A stretch of DNA of 64,000 bases from positions 682,001 to 746,000 of the forward strand of contig NZ_CP119327.1 in the NCBI RefSeq assembly GCF_022815905.2, given 5' to 3'. Within the stretch, counting starts at the first letter, position 1; each line of letters begins with the position of its first letter. The notes under the pieces were generated by a model, which was not told the DNA's origin, searched no databases, and saw only the letters and a list, made by a program, of their open reading frames with translations. Below, piece by piece: positions 34,654 to 44,559 of the stretch. The stretch comes from Staphylococcus sp. NRL 16/872. GTDB lineage: Bacteria > Bacillota > Bacilli > Staphylococcales > Staphylococcaceae. The translations under genes were made by a program, and so were the position numbers.

Positions 34654-35658
34654 ATGACTCAAGCACGGTATTCGAGACAAATCTTATTTAAACATATTGG
34701 AGAAACAGGGCAAGAAGAGATTGGTCGTAAACATGTATTAATAATAGGTATGGGTGCTTTAGGTACTCATGTTGCTGAAGGTTTAGTTCGTGCAGGCGTA
34801 CAAGCACTAACTATTGTTGATAGAGATTACATTGAATTTAGTAACTTACAACGTCAAACCCTTTTCACTGAAGAAGATGCCAAAGATATGCTACCTAAAG
34901 TAGTGGCTGCTAAAAACCATCTTACCCAAATCAACTCTGACATTCATATTAATGCCTATATCCAACATGTAGATTATTATTTTTTAGAGACCCATGCTAA
35001 GGATATCGATTTAATTATAGATGCGACAGATAACTTTGATACACGTCAATTAATTAATGATTATGCTTATAAGATGAATGTCCCGTGGATTTATGGAGGA
35101 GTAGTACAAAGTACGTATGCACAAGCAACCTTTATTCCTGGAACAACGCCATGTTTTAATTGTGTGATGCCTCAATTACCGTCTATTAATTTAACATGTG
35201 ATACTGTGGGTGTGATTCAACCTGCTGTAACTATGACGACAAGCTTTCAACTTAGAGATGCACTTAAGTTATTAACTGGCAATGACATACCAACAAAGCT
35301 GACATATGGTGATATTTGGGATGCTAGTCATTACACTATTGGATTTAGTCGAATGCACCGTGAAGATTGTCCTACTTGCGGAAGTAAACCAACTTTTCCG
35401 TATTTAAATCAAAATCATACATTATATGCTACATTATGTGGTAGAGATACAGTACAGTATGAAAATCCGGATATTACTCAAGATATGATAGTGACATTTC
35501 TTAATGACCATAACTTGAAATATAAATCCAATCAGTACATGGTAATGTTTGAGTTTAAAGGACATCGATTTGTAAGCTTTCAAGGTGGGCGTATACTTGT
35601 TCATGGAACAACCACGACGTCAGAGGCTATCAATTTAATTAACCAATTATTTGGATAA
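34654..35658 (+). CDS. moeB: ThiF/MoeB-type adenylyltransferase for molybdopterin synthesis
   Basis: A 334-residue E1-like enzyme. ATP loop [17 protein letters not shown] (32-48), arginine finger region [10 protein letters not shown], active-site Cys in [11 protein letters not shown], and two Zn-binding pairs CFNC and CPTC. It would adenylate the C-terminal glycine of MoaD. About 85 residues after the second Cys pair form an extra C-terminal domain, not rhodanese-like. The homologue ThiF is the alternative, but the moa/moe neighbours support MoeB. It is followed by moaB at 13 bases. Confidence 0.88.
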   Translation: MTQARYSRQILFKHIGETGQEEIGRKHVLIIGMGALGTHVAEGLVRAGVQALTIVDRDYIEFSNLQRQTLFTEEDAKDMLPKVVAAKNHLTQINSDIHINAYIQHVDYYFLETHAKDIDLIIDATDNFDTRQLINDYAYKMNVPWIYGGVVQSTYAQATFIPGTTPCFNCVMPQLPSINLTCDTVGVIQPAVTMTTSFQLRDALKLLTGNDIPTKLTYGDIWDASHYTIGFSRMHREDCPTCGSKPTFPYLNQNHTLYATLCGRDTVQYENPDITQDMIVTFLNDHNLKYKSNQYMVMFEFKGHRFVSFQGGRILVHGTTTTSEAINLINQLFG

Positions 35659-35671
35659 AGGAGTGTTTAAG

Positions 35672-36178
35672 ATGCATCAACATGAACACGAAAAAGTAGA
35701 AAGAAATATTCGTTGCGCAGTTTTAACAATTTCAGATACACGTGATAAGGAAAGTGATAAAGGCGGTCAATTAGTCCAATCTTTATTACACGATATGAAT
35801 GTAGAAGTAGATGAGGATCATTACACTATTGTGAAAGATAATAAAGAAGATATTCAATCTCAAATTGACAGTTGGTTGGCTTCTGATATTGATGTCATTA
35901 TCACTACTGGTGGTACAGGTATCTCTCAAAAAGATATTACAATAGAAGCAATACGCCCCTTACTAGATAAAGAAATTGAAGGCTTTGGCGAATTGTTTAG
36001 ATACTTAAGTTATACAGAAGATGTAGGTACGAAATCACTTCTTTCAAGAGCGATTGCTGGTACTGTAATGAATAAATTAATCTTTACGCTTCCAGGTTCA
36101 ACTGGTGCAGTGAAACTAGCAATTGAGAAATTAATTAAACCTGAATTAAATCATATGGTATATGAATTGAATAAATAA
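35672..36178 (+). CDS. moaB: Molybdenum cofactor biosynthesis protein B
   Basis: A 168-residue member of the MoaB/MogA family, which adenylates molybdopterin to prepare metal insertion. The MoCF domain signature is [17 protein letters not shown], and [14 protein letters not shown] is the N-terminal substrate block. The His-rich N-terminus (MHQHEHEK) is noteworthy. ATG 35672 has AAAGGAG upstream; the frame extends seven codons back without a better site. It overlaps no gene and is convergent with moaC. Confidence 0.92.
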   Translation: MHQHEHEKVERNIRCAVLTISDTRDKESDKGGQLVQSLLHDMNVEVDEDHYTIVKDNKEDIQSQIDSWLASDIDVIITTGGTGISQKDITIEAIRPLLDKEIEGFGELFRYLSYTEDVGTKSLLSRAIAGTVMNKLIFTLPGSTGAVKLAIEKLIKPELNHMVYELNK

Positions 36179-36259
36179 TAAAAAAAGTCATGAGCGAGTA
36201 AAAATGATAGGTTTCCCTAATTTAATTACAAGCTCATGATTATTATAATTAAAAAGAAT

Positions 36260-36742
36260 TTAACGTTGATAATCACCTGATTTGCCACCGGATTTAGACT
36301 CAAGATATGTTTCACCAATAATCATACCTTTATCGACTGCTTTCGTCATATCATAAACCGTTAAAGCAGTAGCTGAAGCTGCCGTTAATGCTTCCATTTC
36401 AACGCCAGTTTTACCAGTAGTAGAGACGATGGCTGTTATGTTTAATGTGTAAGTATCATCCTCATTTGCTTGCCATGAGAAGTTAACATCAATACCAGTT
36501 AAAGGTAGTGGGTGGCACATCGGAATAATAGTGGCTGTATTTTTAGCAGCCATAATACCTGCAATTTGTGCAGTATTTAAAACGTTACCTTTTTTATTTG
36601 TATTATCAATGATTTGTTGATAAATAGTGTGATTAACTGTAATGCTTGAATGGGCTTGTGCAGTACGCTTTGTAATGTTTTTATCTGAAACGTCTACCAT
36701 TTTAGCATTACCTTGTTCGTTAATATGCGTGAATTCTGACAT
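36260..36742 (-). CDS. moaC: Cyclic pyranopterin monophosphate synthase MoaC
   Basis: A 160-residue enzyme that, with MoaA, turns GTP into cyclic pyranopterin monophosphate. Family blocks: [16 protein letters not shown] (15-30 approximately), [12 protein letters not shown] with the active-site residues, and [20 protein letters not shown] followed by KAVDKGM. GGAGGG precedes the ATG. It is the only moa gene on the minus strand, divergent from moeA over a 61-base promoter gap. Confidence 0.95.
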   Translation of the reverse strand: MSEFTHINEQGNAKMVDVSDKNITKRTAQAHSSITVNHTIYQQIIDNTNKKGNVLNTAQIAGIMAAKNTATIIPMCHPLPLTGIDVNFSWQANEDDTYTLNITAIVSTTGKTGVEMEALTAASATALTVYDMTKAVDKGMIIGETYLESKSGGKSGDYQR

Positions 36743-36803
36743 AATAACCCTCCTAGTAGAGTTAGTATATCATGAATTTTATTATTGTATGGAGATGAGA
36801 AGA

Positions 36804-38063
36804 ATGGCTGTAGAAAAAAGAAATCCAATACCTGTAAAAGAAGCAATTCATCGAGTAGTAACACAAGATATTTTTACGAAGCATACTACTGTGAATTTAG
36901 AAGATAGTTTAGGTCATATATTATCTGAAGATATCGTGGCAACTTATGATATTCCACGTTTTAATAAATCACCTTATGATGGCTTTGCGATTAGAAGTGA
37001 AGATTCAGCAGGTGCTTATTCTGAGAACCGTAAACAATTTAAGGTAATTGACCATATTGGTGCAGGTTCTGTTTCTGAAAAAACATTAGGTCAAAATGAA
37101 GCTGTACGTATTATGACAGGTGCACAACTTCCCGAAGGTGCTGATGCAGTAGTGATGTTCGAACAAACCGTTGAAGATGGTGATACATTTACTATTCGTA
37201 AACCTTTTGAAGCACATGAAAATGTTTCCCTTAAAGGTGAAGAGACAACAACTGGTGATGTTGTACTGAAAAAAGGACAAGTGATTAATCCAGGAGCTAT
37301 AGCTGTATTAGCTACTTATGGTTATACTGAAGTACCTGTTACTCAAAAACCTAGCGTAGCAATTATAGCAACTGGAAGTGAATTGTTAGATGTACATGAA
37401 GAGTTACAACCAGGTAAAATTCGTAATTCTAATGGGCCAATGATTCAAGCATTAGCAGAGAAATTTGGTTTAAAAGTAGAGAATTATAAAATTCAACAAG
37501 ATGATTTACAAAGTAGTATAGAAGTTGTCAAAGATGCGATGGCTACACATGATATTGTTATTACAACTGGTGGCGTGTCAGTAGGAGATTTCGATTACTT
37601 ACCTGAAATATACAAAGCTGTAGATGCAGAAGTATTATTCAATAAAGTAGGAATGCGTCCTGGTAGTGTGACTACTGTTGCCGTAGCGAATGGCCAATAT
37701 TTATTTGGTTTATCAGGTAATCCGTCTGCTTGTTTCACTGGTTTTGAACTCTTCGTAAAACCTGCTGTGCAACATATGATGGGTGCTACAGCTTATTACC
37801 CACAAGTTGTTAAAGCAACTTTAATGGAAGATTTTTCAAAAGCTAATCCATTTACACGTTTTATTCGTGCACATGCCTCTTTCTCGCATAATGGTGCGAC
37901 AGTTGTACCATCAGGATTTAATAAGTCAGGTGCCGTTGTAGCAATTGCGCATAGTAACGCAATGATAATGTTGCCAGGAGGAACACGTGGATTTAAAGCT
38001 GGACACACAGTCGATGTAATTCTTACTGAATCAAATGTGTTTGAAGAGGAAATGACTTTATGA
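36804..38063 (+). CDS. moeA: Molybdopterin molybdenumtransferase MoeA
   Basis: A 419-residue protein that inserts molybdenum into adenylated molybdopterin. Blocks include NKSPYDGFAIR (about 58-68), IMTGAQLPEGADAVVMFE, the MoCF fold TTGGVSVGDFDYLPE with IATGSELLD before it, and LFGLSGNPSACFTGFE. ATG 36804 (MAVEKRNPIP) with GGAG nine bases upstream is the start; the open frame reaches far upstream through moaC antisense sequence. It is first gene of the moeA-mobB-moaE-moaD-mobA-moaA operon and overlaps mobB by four bases. Confidence 0.95.
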   Translation: MAVEKRNPIPVKEAIHRVVTQDIFTKHTTVNLEDSLGHILSEDIVATYDIPRFNKSPYDGFAIRSEDSAGAYSENRKQFKVIDHIGAGSVSEKTLGQNEAVRIMTGAQLPEGADAVVMFEQTVEDGDTFTIRKPFEAHENVSLKGEETTTGDVVLKKGQVINPGAIAVLATYGYTEVPVTQKPSVAIIATGSELLDVHEELQPGKIRNSNGPMIQALAEKFGLKVENYKIQQDDLQSSIEVVKDAMATHDIVITTGGVSVGDFDYLPEIYKAVDAEVLFNKVGMRPGSVTTVAVANGQYLFGLSGNPSACFTGFELFVKPAVQHMMGATAYYPQVVKATLMEDFSKANPFTRFIRAHASFSHNGATVVPSGFNKSGAVVAIAHSNAMIMLPGGTRGFKAGHTVDVILTESNVFEEEMTL

Positions 38064-38530
38064 TTCTTCAAATAGTGGGTTTTAAAAATTCTGGCAAAAC
38101 AACGCTTATGCAACAAACGATAAAATTTTTAAAATCTCATGGCTATACCGTAGCTACTATTAAACATCATGGACATCAAGGTGAAGATATTGCTTTGCAA
38201 GACGCCCAAGTGGATCATATGAAACATTTTGAAGCGGGTGCCGATCAAAGTATCGTTCAAGGTACTGAGTATCAACAAACAGTTACACGTGCGCATAAAC
38301 AAAACCTTACTCAAATTATTGACGAATCTGTTACAATAAGTTGTAATATCATTTTAGTCGAAGGCTTTAAAAATGAAGACTTTGACAAGGTGATTGTGTA
38401 TCGTAACCAAGAAGAACTTGATGAATTATCAAATTTAAGTCGTGTGCGTTATCGTTATCATTTTCAAGAAGAGAATGCACTTGAACAATACGAAGAATGG
38501 TTACTAGATTGGATTAAACAAAAGGACTGA
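38060..38530 (+). CDS. mobB: Molybdopterin-guanine dinucleotide biosynthesis adaptor MobB
   Basis: A 156-residue P-loop GTPase-like protein with Walker A GFKNSGKTTLMQ (about 7-18) and the ILVEGFKNEDFDKVIV block. MobB assists MobA in attaching GMP to molybdopterin. The ATGA overlap with the moeA stop indicates translational coupling. Confidence 0.92.
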   Translation: MILQIVGFKNSGKTTLMQQTIKFLKSHGYTVATIKHHGHQGEDIALQDAQVDHMKHFEAGADQSIVQGTEYQQTVTRAHKQNLTQIIDESVTISCNIILVEGFKNEDFDKVIVYRNQEELDELSNLSRVRYRYHFQEENALEQYEEWLLDWIKQKD

Positions 38531-38538
38531 CATATATA

Positions 38539-38988
38539 ATGAAACAATTTGAAGTCGTTACTGAGCCAATTGAAACTGAACAGTATCGAGACTTTACTTT
38601 AAACGAACACCAAGGTGCAGTTGTAGTCTTTACAGGACATGTACGTGAATGGACGAAAGGTGTTAAAACAGAATACCTTGAATATGAGGCGTATGTACCA
38701 ATGGCAGAGAAGAAACTTGCGCAAATTGGTGAAGAGATAAACGAACGCTGGCCTGGAACGATTACTACGATAGTGCATCGCATTGGACCGCTTCAAATTT
38801 CTGATATCGCAGTGCTTATCGCGGTATCATCACCCCATCGTAAAGATGCGTATCGAGCAAATGAATATGCGATTGAACGTATTAAAGAAGTTGTGCCAAT
38901 TTGGAAAAAAGAAATTTGGGAAGATGGCGCCGAATGGCAAGGCCATCAACGTGGTAGTCACGAAGAAGCAACTAAAGGAGATGTCTAA
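38539..38988 (+). CDS. moaE: Molybdopterin synthase catalytic subunit MoaE
   Basis: A 149-residue large subunit of molybdopterin synthase, which transfers sulfur from MoaD thiocarboxylate to the pterin. Signature blocks: GAVVVFTGHVREWTKG, YLEYEAYVPMAEKKLAQI, RIGPLQISDIAVLIAVSSPHR, and the active-site Lys in VPIWKKEIWEDG. It follows mobB by eight bases and precedes moaD by one base. Confidence 0.95.
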   Translation: MKQFEVVTEPIETEQYRDFTLNEHQGAVVVFTGHVREWTKGVKTEYLEYEAYVPMAEKKLAQIGEEINERWPGTITTIVHRIGPLQISDIAVLIAVSSPHRKDAYRANEYAIERIKEVVPIWKKEIWEDGAEWQGHQRGSHEEATKGDV

Positions 38989-38989
38989 C

Positions 38990-39223
38990 GTGAAGGTTTT
39001 ATACTTCGCAGAGATTAAAGAGATATTACAGACTGACTCTGAAATGATAGATAGTAATGAGGAGCTTAGCGTAGAATACTTTGAACAAATGTTATTTGAA
39101 CGTCATCCCTCTATTAAAGATAAAAAATTTCAAGTTGCAGTCAACGAAGAATTTGTAAAAAAAGAGGATATCATACAGCCAACTGATGTTGTGGCGTTGA
39201 TTCCACCAGTTAGTGGGGGTTAA
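38990..39223 (+). CDS. moaD: Molybdopterin synthase sulfur carrier subunit MoaD
   Basis: A 77-residue ubiquitin-like protein starting MKVLYFAEIKEIL and ending PPVSGG; the C-terminal Gly-Gly is adenylated by MoeB and converted to thiocarboxylate. GTG 38990 is preferred: AAAGGAG lies nine bases upstream, inside the end of moaE, whereas ATG 38981 immediately abuts that site. It forms a heterotetramer with MoaE. Confidence 0.93.
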   Translation: MKVLYFAEIKEILQTDSEMIDSNEELSVEYFEQMLFERHPSIKDKKFQVAVNEEFVKKEDIIQPTDVVALIPPVSGG

Positions 39224-39229
39224 TAGGGA

Positions 39230-39835
39230 ATGAAAGCAATTATATTAGCAGGCGGTCATTCAGAACGTTTCGGCAAAGCGAAGGCTTTTGCTGAAATTGA
39301 TGGCCAAATGTTCTATCAACGTATTATTCATGTGCTTGAAGAAACGAACATGTTTAATGAGATTATTATTAGCACGAATGATCAGCTTGCTAACCAATTT
39401 AAACACGACAACATAATTGTCGATGAATCAGAAGAGAAAGATAAAGGTCCACTTGCAGGCATCTATACCGTAATGAAAGAGTATAGTGATGAAGAATTAT
39501 TCTTCGTCGTATCTGTAGATACACCGATGATTACTGGGAAAGCAATTAGTGCGTTATATCAATTTATGGTCTCTAAATTAATTGAAGATCAAATTGATAT
39601 TGCTGCTTTCTCTGAAAATGAAAAAATTATACCAACTATCGCATTCTATAGTCCAGATATCTTAAATATTATGGAACAAGCATTGAAGTCAGATGATTAT
39701 AGCTTACGACATGTCTATCAACAGGTGAATATTAAAACGCTAGACGTTGGTGAAATCAACTCACCAGACTATTGGTATAAAAACATTAACTATCAACATG
39801 ACTTGGACACTTTAAAACAACAAATAAATTATTAA
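39230..39835 (+). CDS. mobA: Molybdenum cofactor guanylyltransferase MobA
   Basis: A 201-residue GT-A nucleotidyltransferase. The N-terminal GTP-binding loop reads [19 protein letters not shown] (5-23), and VVSVDTPMI holds the metal-binding Asp. It joins GMP to molybdopterin, giving the bis-MGD cofactor used by formate dehydrogenase. It lies six bases after moaD. Confidence 0.95.
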   Translation: MKAIILAGGHSERFGKAKAFAEIDGQMFYQRIIHVLEETNMFNEIIISTNDQLANQFKHDNIIVDESEEKDKGPLAGIYTVMKEYSDEELFFVVSVDTPMITGKAISALYQFMVSKLIEDQIDIAAFSENEKIIPTIAFYSPDILNIMEQALKSDDYSLRHVYQQVNIKTLDVGEINSPDYWYKNINYQHDLDTLKQQINY

Positions 39836-39848
39836 GGAGGTCCGTGTT

Positions 39849-40871
39849 ATGGTAGCTCAAATTAAGGATAAACTAGGACGACCTATTCGAGATTTGCGTA
39901 TATCAGTAACTGATCGTTGTAATTTCAGATGTGATTACTGTATGCCGAAAGAAATCTTTGGTGATGACTTCGTATTCTTACCGAAAGATGAATTATTAAC
40001 GTTCGATGAAATGGTCAGAATCGCTAAAGTTTATGCTGAATTGGGTGTGAAGAAATTACGTATTACTGGTGGAGAACCATTGCTAAGACGCAATTTATAT
40101 CAGTTAATTGAAAAGCTTACGCGTATCGATGGCATTGAAGACATTGGGATGACGACAAATGGATTATTATTAAAAAAACATGGTCAAAAACTTTATGATG
40201 CTGGTTTACGTCGTATCAATGTGAGTTTAGATGCGATTGATGATGAAGTCTTCCAAGCTATTAATAATCGTAATATTAAAGCGTCTACAATATTAGACCA
40301 AATTGATTATGCAGTATCGATTGGTTTCCACGTAAAAGTGAATGTGGTTATTCAAAAAGGTATTAATGATGATCAAATTATCCCAATGATTGAGTATTTC
40401 AAAGAAAAAGATATTGAAATTAGATTTATAGAATTTATGGATGTTGGTAACGATAACGGTTGGGACTTTAGTAAAGTAGTTACTAAAGATGAAATGCTAG
40501 AAATGATTGAAGAACAATTTGATATTGAACCAGTGCCTCCAAAGTATTATGGAGAAGTGGCTAAATATTATAGACATAAAGATAACGGCGCGAAATTTGG
40601 ACTTATAACAAGTGTCTCAGCGTCTTTCTGTTCTACTTGTACACGAGCGCGTCTATCATCAGACGGAAAATTTTATGGCTGTTTATTTAGTACAGTAGAA
40701 GGATTTAATATTAAATCATTTATTCGCTCTGGCGTTACAGACGAGGAATTAAGAGAACAATTGATTAGTTTATGGAATGTACGTGATGATCGTTATTCAG
40801 ATGAACGTACAGAACAGACCGTGAAGAACCGTCAACGTAAAAAAATTAATATGAATTATATCGGTGGCTAA
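39849..40871 (+). CDS. moaA: GTP 3',8-cyclase MoaA (radical SAM)
   Basis: A 340-residue radical SAM enzyme, first committed step of cofactor synthesis. The N-terminal [4Fe-4S] motif is CNFRCDYC (about 24-31). The SAM-binding GGE is in [11 protein letters not shown] second, C-terminal cluster uses [18 protein letters not shown]. The protein ends NYIGG, and the terminal Gly-Gly is functionally important in MoaA. AAGGAGG precedes the ATG; a terminator ends the operon. Confidence 0.97.
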   Translation: MVAQIKDKLGRPIRDLRISVTDRCNFRCDYCMPKEIFGDDFVFLPKDELLTFDEMVRIAKVYAELGVKKLRITGGEPLLRRNLYQLIEKLTRIDGIEDIGMTTNGLLLKKHGQKLYDAGLRRINVSLDAIDDEVFQAINNRNIKASTILDQIDYAVSIGFHVKVNVVIQKGINDDQIIPMIEYFKEKDIEIRFIEFMDVGNDNGWDFSKVVTKDEMLEMIEEQFDIEPVPPKYYGEVAKYYRHKDNGAKFGLITSVSASFCSTCTRARLSSDGKFYGCLFSTVEGFNIKSFIRSGVTDEELREQLISLWNVRDDRYSDERTEQTVKNRQRKKINMNYIGG

Positions 40872-40878
40872 ATACTAG

Positions 40879-40923
40879 GCTATAGCAATGTGATGAATCA
40901 ATATCAATTGCTGTAGCTTTTTT
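40879..40923 (+). terminator. Terminator of the moeA-moaA operon
   Basis: GCTATAGCAAT (40879-40889) pairs with ATTGCTGTAGC (40907-40917; one mismatch/wobble), followed by T6. Confidence 0.85.
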
Positions 40924-41152
40924 ATATAACTTAAATAAGTAAGAGAATGCTTTAAGTGAGTTAGATGAAAAAAGTATGGAATGTATGAGTAGAGAAGACC
41001 ACATGAAAATCAAGTTTTATATTAAATAAGTAATGATATTAAAATAAAATTTGTAATAGATTAAATTGTACATATGTTATATAATTAAATTAAGCAATTT
41101 TAATTATATAATGCATTTACTACAACAAAGAATCAACATTGGAGGCATTTTT

Positions 41153-41503
41153 ATGGATAACAAAGTACAACGTTTTATTGCAGCTGAAAGAGAACTAAGT
41201 CAATTGAAACACTGGTTGAAATCATCATATAAAATTTCAATTGAAGAATTTGTCGTACTTTTCAAAGTGTATGAAGGTAAAAAAATTAGTGGTAAAGAAT
41301 TACGTGATACTTTACATTTTGAAATGTTATGGGATACAAGTAAAATAGATGTAATTATCCGTAAAATTTATAAGAAAGAACTTATTTCAAAATTACGTTC
41401 TGAAACGGATGAAAGACAAGTATTTTATTTCTTTAATGCAAAACAACAACAATTATTAGATAAAATGAAAAATGAGATTGAAGCAATTGGAATTGCTAAC
41501 TAA
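41153..41503 (+). CDS. sarV: Staphylococcal accessory regulator V
   Basis: A 116-residue SarA-family winged-helix protein ([20 protein letters not shown]...). The wing [13 protein letters not shown] and the recognition helix [19 protein letters not shown] match SarV as I remember it from S. aureus, where it is repressed by SarA and MgrA and promotes autolysis. GGAGG lies before ATG 41153; the frame continues upstream without a site. It follows moaA, as in S. aureus. Confidence 0.92.
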   Translation: MDNKVQRFIAAERELSQLKHWLKSSYKISIEEFVVLFKVYEGKKISGKELRDTLHFEMLWDTSKIDVIIRKIYKKELISKLRSETDERQVFYFFNAKQQQLLDKMKNEIEAIGIAN

Positions 41504-41510
41504 TATAATA

Positions 41511-41552
41511 AAAACGCAATGAGGTTATTGAGTAAACCTCATTGCGTTTTTT
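41511..41552. terminator. Bidirectional terminator between sarV and the MFS gene
   Basis: AAAACGCAATGAGGTT (41511-41526) pairs perfectly with AACCTCATTGCGTTTT (41535-41550), with A and T tracts on both ends. Confidence 0.92.
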
Positions 41553-41559
41553 ATAAATT

Positions 41560-42765
41560 TTAGTATGTTGTATCTTTAACTTTACGACCATGGATGAAAA
41601 AGTAAAGGATAGTACATAAAACAGCTACTATAGCCATAATGATATAAACTTGTGTATAAGTTATTGAATTAGTGAATAAACCTAATAATGAAGGTCCGAA
41701 TCCAATACCGATATCTAAGCCAATGAAATAAGTAGAAGTAGCAATGCCATATTTACTTGAAGGTGAAACTTTAATAGCAATGGCTTGCATTGATGATGAT
41801 AAGTTACCATATCCTACACCTAAGAAGACACCTGAAAGTAATAACATCCAACTGCTATGACTCATTACTAATAAAACGAATGAAATGACTAATGCAACAA
41901 ATGCTGGATAAACTACCACATTTTCATTTTTTGCATCAATTAAACGACCAGCAATTGGACGTGTAATTAATGAAGCAATAGCATAACAAATAAAGAAATA
42001 ACTAGACGCTTCTACTAAATGACGTTGTTCGGCAAAAAATTTCAAAAACGTTAATATTGAAGCATAGTTTAAGCCGATAATCATCATAACGATAGCTACA
42101 GGCACGGCTTCTTTAGCAACAAAGTTATGAATACTGAAACTTGAAACTTTTGCAATTTTTTTATCTGTTTCATTATTCGTAGGGGTAAAATCTATTTTAA
42201 TGATTAGTGAAATAATTAAACTAATAACGCCGAGAATAACACAAATAATAAATAGTAGATTAATTGAGAAAGATTTAATTAACAGAATTCCGAAAAATGG
42301 ACCGATTGCTGTACCTAATACTAAGCTTAAAGAAAATAGGCTGATACCTTCACTTTTACGTGAGACAGGCGTTACGTGTGCAGCAATTGTACCAGTTGCT
42401 GTAGTAGCTACTGCAGTTGCAATACCATTAATTAAACGTACAAACATTAGAAACCCAATTGATCCTGGAATGAAATATAGTAATTGCGTAATTATTAAAA
42501 ATATAAGTCCAGTAATTAATATTTTTTTAGGACCAAATTTATTTACATATTTTCCTGTGGCAAAACGTCCAATTAATGAACCTAAAATAAAAAGCCCTAC
42601 GACTAGCCCCGAAAGACTATCCGATGCATGAAAAGTTGATTTACTATAATCAGCAATAATGACGAGTAGCAAATACATACATAAATACACAAAGAAGTTA
42701 ATGGCGAAGTTAACGGTGAAACTCTTTGTGAAAATGGGTTGTTTTAAATCTTGAACTTGATTCAT
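41560..42765 (-). CDS. MFS family transporter
   Basis: A 401-residue membrane protein with 12 predicted helices. The MFS motif A-like loop is GSLIGRFATGKYVNKFGPKK (about 61-80), and the mirrored one in the second half is SLITRPIAGRLIDAKNEN. It most resembles drug or arabinose-efflux-type exporters. Its start overlaps the MarR gene stop by four bases, so the pair is one operon, with the exporter probably induced when MarR binds its ligand. Substrate is unknown. Confidence 0.88.
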   Translation of the reverse strand: MNQVQDLKQPIFTKSFTVNFAINFFVYLCMYLLLVIIADYSKSTFHASDSLSGLVVGLFILGSLIGRFATGKYVNKFGPKKILITGLIFLIITQLLYFIPGSIGFLMFVRLINGIATAVATTATGTIAAHVTPVSRKSEGISLFSLSLVLGTAIGPFFGILLIKSFSINLLFIICVILGVISLIISLIIKIDFTPTNNETDKKIAKVSSFSIHNFVAKEAVPVAIVMMIIGLNYASILTFLKFFAEQRHLVEASSYFFICYAIASLITRPIAGRLIDAKNENVVVYPAFVALVISFVLLVMSHSSWMLLLSGVFLGVGYGNLSSSMQAIAIKVSPSSKYGIATSTYFIGLDIGIGFGPSLLGLFTNSITYTQVYIIMAIVAVLCTILYFFIHGRKVKDTTY

Positions 42766-43202
42766 TCTTTCTCTTCTTCCTCCTCAGATAATGTTTGGTG
42801 TAATTTAGACATGGTTGAAATCACATGTTCTAAATCTTCAATTGTTAAATTTGATTTTTCAATCAAATGATTTTGAATAGGGGTTACTCGATCATTTACA
42901 GCTTCAAATAATTTTTGGCCTTTTTCAGATAAATTTAATATCTTCTCTCGCTTATCTTGACCTGGTGTAATAGTAAGTAATTCTTTTTCAGATAACACTT
43001 TAATGATCTTTCGAGTGGTAGGCTTTTCAATGAAACGGCGCTTAGAAATTTGAACGAGTGTAGTGGGCGCGCTATTGGCTATATCTCTTAGCACTAACCA
43101 TTGGCCTGTATGTAAATCAAATTCATCCAATATAGGTTGCGTACGTTTAACATAAGGACGATAAATCCCAATGAAACTATTAAAGAATTCATTTGTAAAC
43201 AT
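42762..43202 (-). CDS. MarR family transcriptional regulator
   Basis: A 146-residue winged-helix repressor. The recognition region is TTLVQISKRRFIEKPTTRKIIKVL, given as positions about 55-78, and the wing TPGQDKREKILNLSEKG. It heads the marR-MFS operon. A perfect dyad GTTAGC-AAA-GCTAAC lies 22-36 bases upstream of its start and is the likely autoregulatory operator. Confidence 0.9.
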   Translation of the reverse strand: MFTNEFFNSFIGIYRPYVKRTQPILDEFDLHTGQWLVLRDIANSAPTTLVQISKRRFIEKPTTRKIIKVLSEKELLTITPGQDKREKILNLSEKGQKLFEAVNDRVTPIQNHLIEKSNLTIEDLEHVISTMSKLHQTLSEEEEEKE

Positions 43203-43223
43203 AAAAAACTCCTTTTTAAAAAG

Positions 43224-43238
43224 GTTAGCAAAGCTAAC
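43224..43238. promoter_or_regulatory. MarR-type operator (perfect 6-3-6 dyad)
   Basis: GTTAGC AAA GCTAAC, a perfect palindrome of the size used by MarR dimers, within the promoter region of the marR-MFS operon. Confidence 0.75.
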
Positions 43239-43369
43239 TATTTACGAACAACAAAAAATATTATATGACGAAACTGTGAAATTTGCAATACAAAGATAAA
43301 TGGAAGTAATCTCATCTCCATTTTGATAAAATAAAATTGAATTGAAATTTTATAAAAGGGGAACTATCG

Positions 43370-44131
43370 ATGGAATTGAGATTTGATCATATTATTCATT
43401 ATGTCGATCAGCTAAATAACTTTAAATATCCTGGCAACATTTTGCAATTAAGTGCTGGAGGAAAACATCAAAAGTTTGGCACATTTAATCGTTTGGCTTA
43501 TATTAATGAAAATTACATTGAACTACTAGATGTAGAAGATGTTGATAAACTGAAAAAAGAAGCTAAAACGGAAGAAGGACGTGTAGCCTTTGCTACGAAG
43601 ATTGTACATGACCATTTTCAACAAGGTTTCAAAACAATGGCGTTTAGAACATCAGATATGGCAGCATTACAACAAACGCTTCATGAACATAATATAGAAA
43701 CGATTGGGCCTATTGAAATGCATAGAGAAAATAAAAAAGGGGATAAAACAGGTTGGAAGTTACTATATATTGCTGACCCAGATTATATGGTTAAGCCACC
43801 ATTTTTTATAGAGTGGGATGATAGTGAGGAAGCGCGCAATGAAAAGCTAGACCATCTATATCAAAAACAATTTACAATTGATCGTATTATCATTCATAGT
43901 GCTAAGCGTTCTAAAACATTATCAAAATGGCAAAAATGGTTTAAGATGCGCATTATAGATGAAGGGGAAGACTACACAGACTTACAACTTACAGATGACA
44001 ATATCATTTATCGTGTTCAAGATGGAACGACGTCTGGCTATCAAACAGTCGTCTTTAAAGATAAAGAAGCGACTGCGCCTTATTCTATTATTGTGAAAGG
44101 CGCTAAATATCGCTTCGAACCTGTAGATTAA
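43370..44131 (+). CDS. VOC/glyoxalase-like domain protein
   Basis: A 253-residue soluble protein of the Glyoxalase_3-like family (two tandem vicinal-oxygen-chelate halves). The N-terminal block RFDHIIHYVDQLNNF supplies the first metal His pattern; FGTFNRLAYINENYIELLDV and the mid-protein FFIEW are further VOC elements. The second half begins near FTIDRIIIHSAKRS. Substrate is unknown. It lies divergent from the marR operon and convergent with the small membrane gene downstream (3-base gap). Confidence 0.82.
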   Translation: MELRFDHIIHYVDQLNNFKYPGNILQLSAGGKHQKFGTFNRLAYINENYIELLDVEDVDKLKKEAKTEEGRVAFATKIVHDHFQQGFKTMAFRTSDMAALQQTLHEHNIETIGPIEMHRENKKGDKTGWKLLYIADPDYMVKPPFFIEWDDSEEARNEKLDHLYQKQFTIDRIIIHSAKRSKTLSKWQKWFKMRIIDEGEDYTDLQLTDDNIIYRVQDGTTSGYQTVVFKDKEATAPYSIIVKGAKYRFEPVD

Positions 44132-44134
44132 TTT

Positions 44135-44386
44135 CTAATATAAATAAACATAAGTGCTATGCGCGATTAAGGCGATATGCACTAATACTAATATTAATGA
44201 CAGAATGCTTAAAATTGTCGACACACGTGTCGTTCTAAGTAAGAGAAATAGCACGGTTAAGACTAAACTTAAGCCAACAAACATGACTCTTAAACTGAAG
44301 TAGGCAATTGAAAATGGCTGGCTTATCGTAATTATAATAGCAATGAGATTAATAATGATAAAGATCGATAATAATATATTTCTCAA
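44135..44386 (-). CDS. Small membrane protein of unknown function
   Basis: An 83-residue protein that is almost entirely hydrophobic, with three predicted helices (about 3-21, 27-48, 56-80) and only short polar turns (LRTTRVS). No known motif is recognised. AGAGGTAATGACC includes the ribosome site before the ATG. It sits in the short space between the glyoxalase-like gene and femX, an arrangement I also recall in S. aureus. Confidence 0.7.
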   Translation of the reverse strand: MRNILLSIFIIINLIAIIITISQPFSIAYFSLRVMFVGLSLVLTVLFLLLRTTRVSTILSILSLILVLVHIALIAHSTYVYLY

Positions 44387-44494
44387 TGGTCATTACCTCT
44401 TTTATATAAAAATTGAAAATTTTAATTTTAAAGTCTATATAGTATAGCAGATTTTAGAGGATTTAAATAATCTCAAACTTCAATAGTATGTTTG

Positions 44495-44523
44495 TCGACA
44501 CTCACTATTGTAGACTGTATAAT
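44495..44523 (+). promoter_or_regulatory. Predicted femX promoter
   Basis: TCGACA (44495-44500), 17-base spacer, TATAAT (44518-44523); one mismatch from the -35 consensus. The start codon is 37 bases downstream. Confidence 0.65.
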
Positions 44524-44559
44524 GATAATTAATGTGAAAATAAAGGAGTTTTTTATAGC

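Noticed and set aside
36642-36803. N-terminal extension of MoeA by 54 residues
   Set aside because: The extension is antisense to moaC and lacks a ribosome site; the family start MAVEKRNP has one.
38783-38989. N-terminal extension of MoaD
   Set aside because: It overlaps moaE in another frame; MoaD proteins are about 77-80 residues and start with MKVLYFAEIKE.
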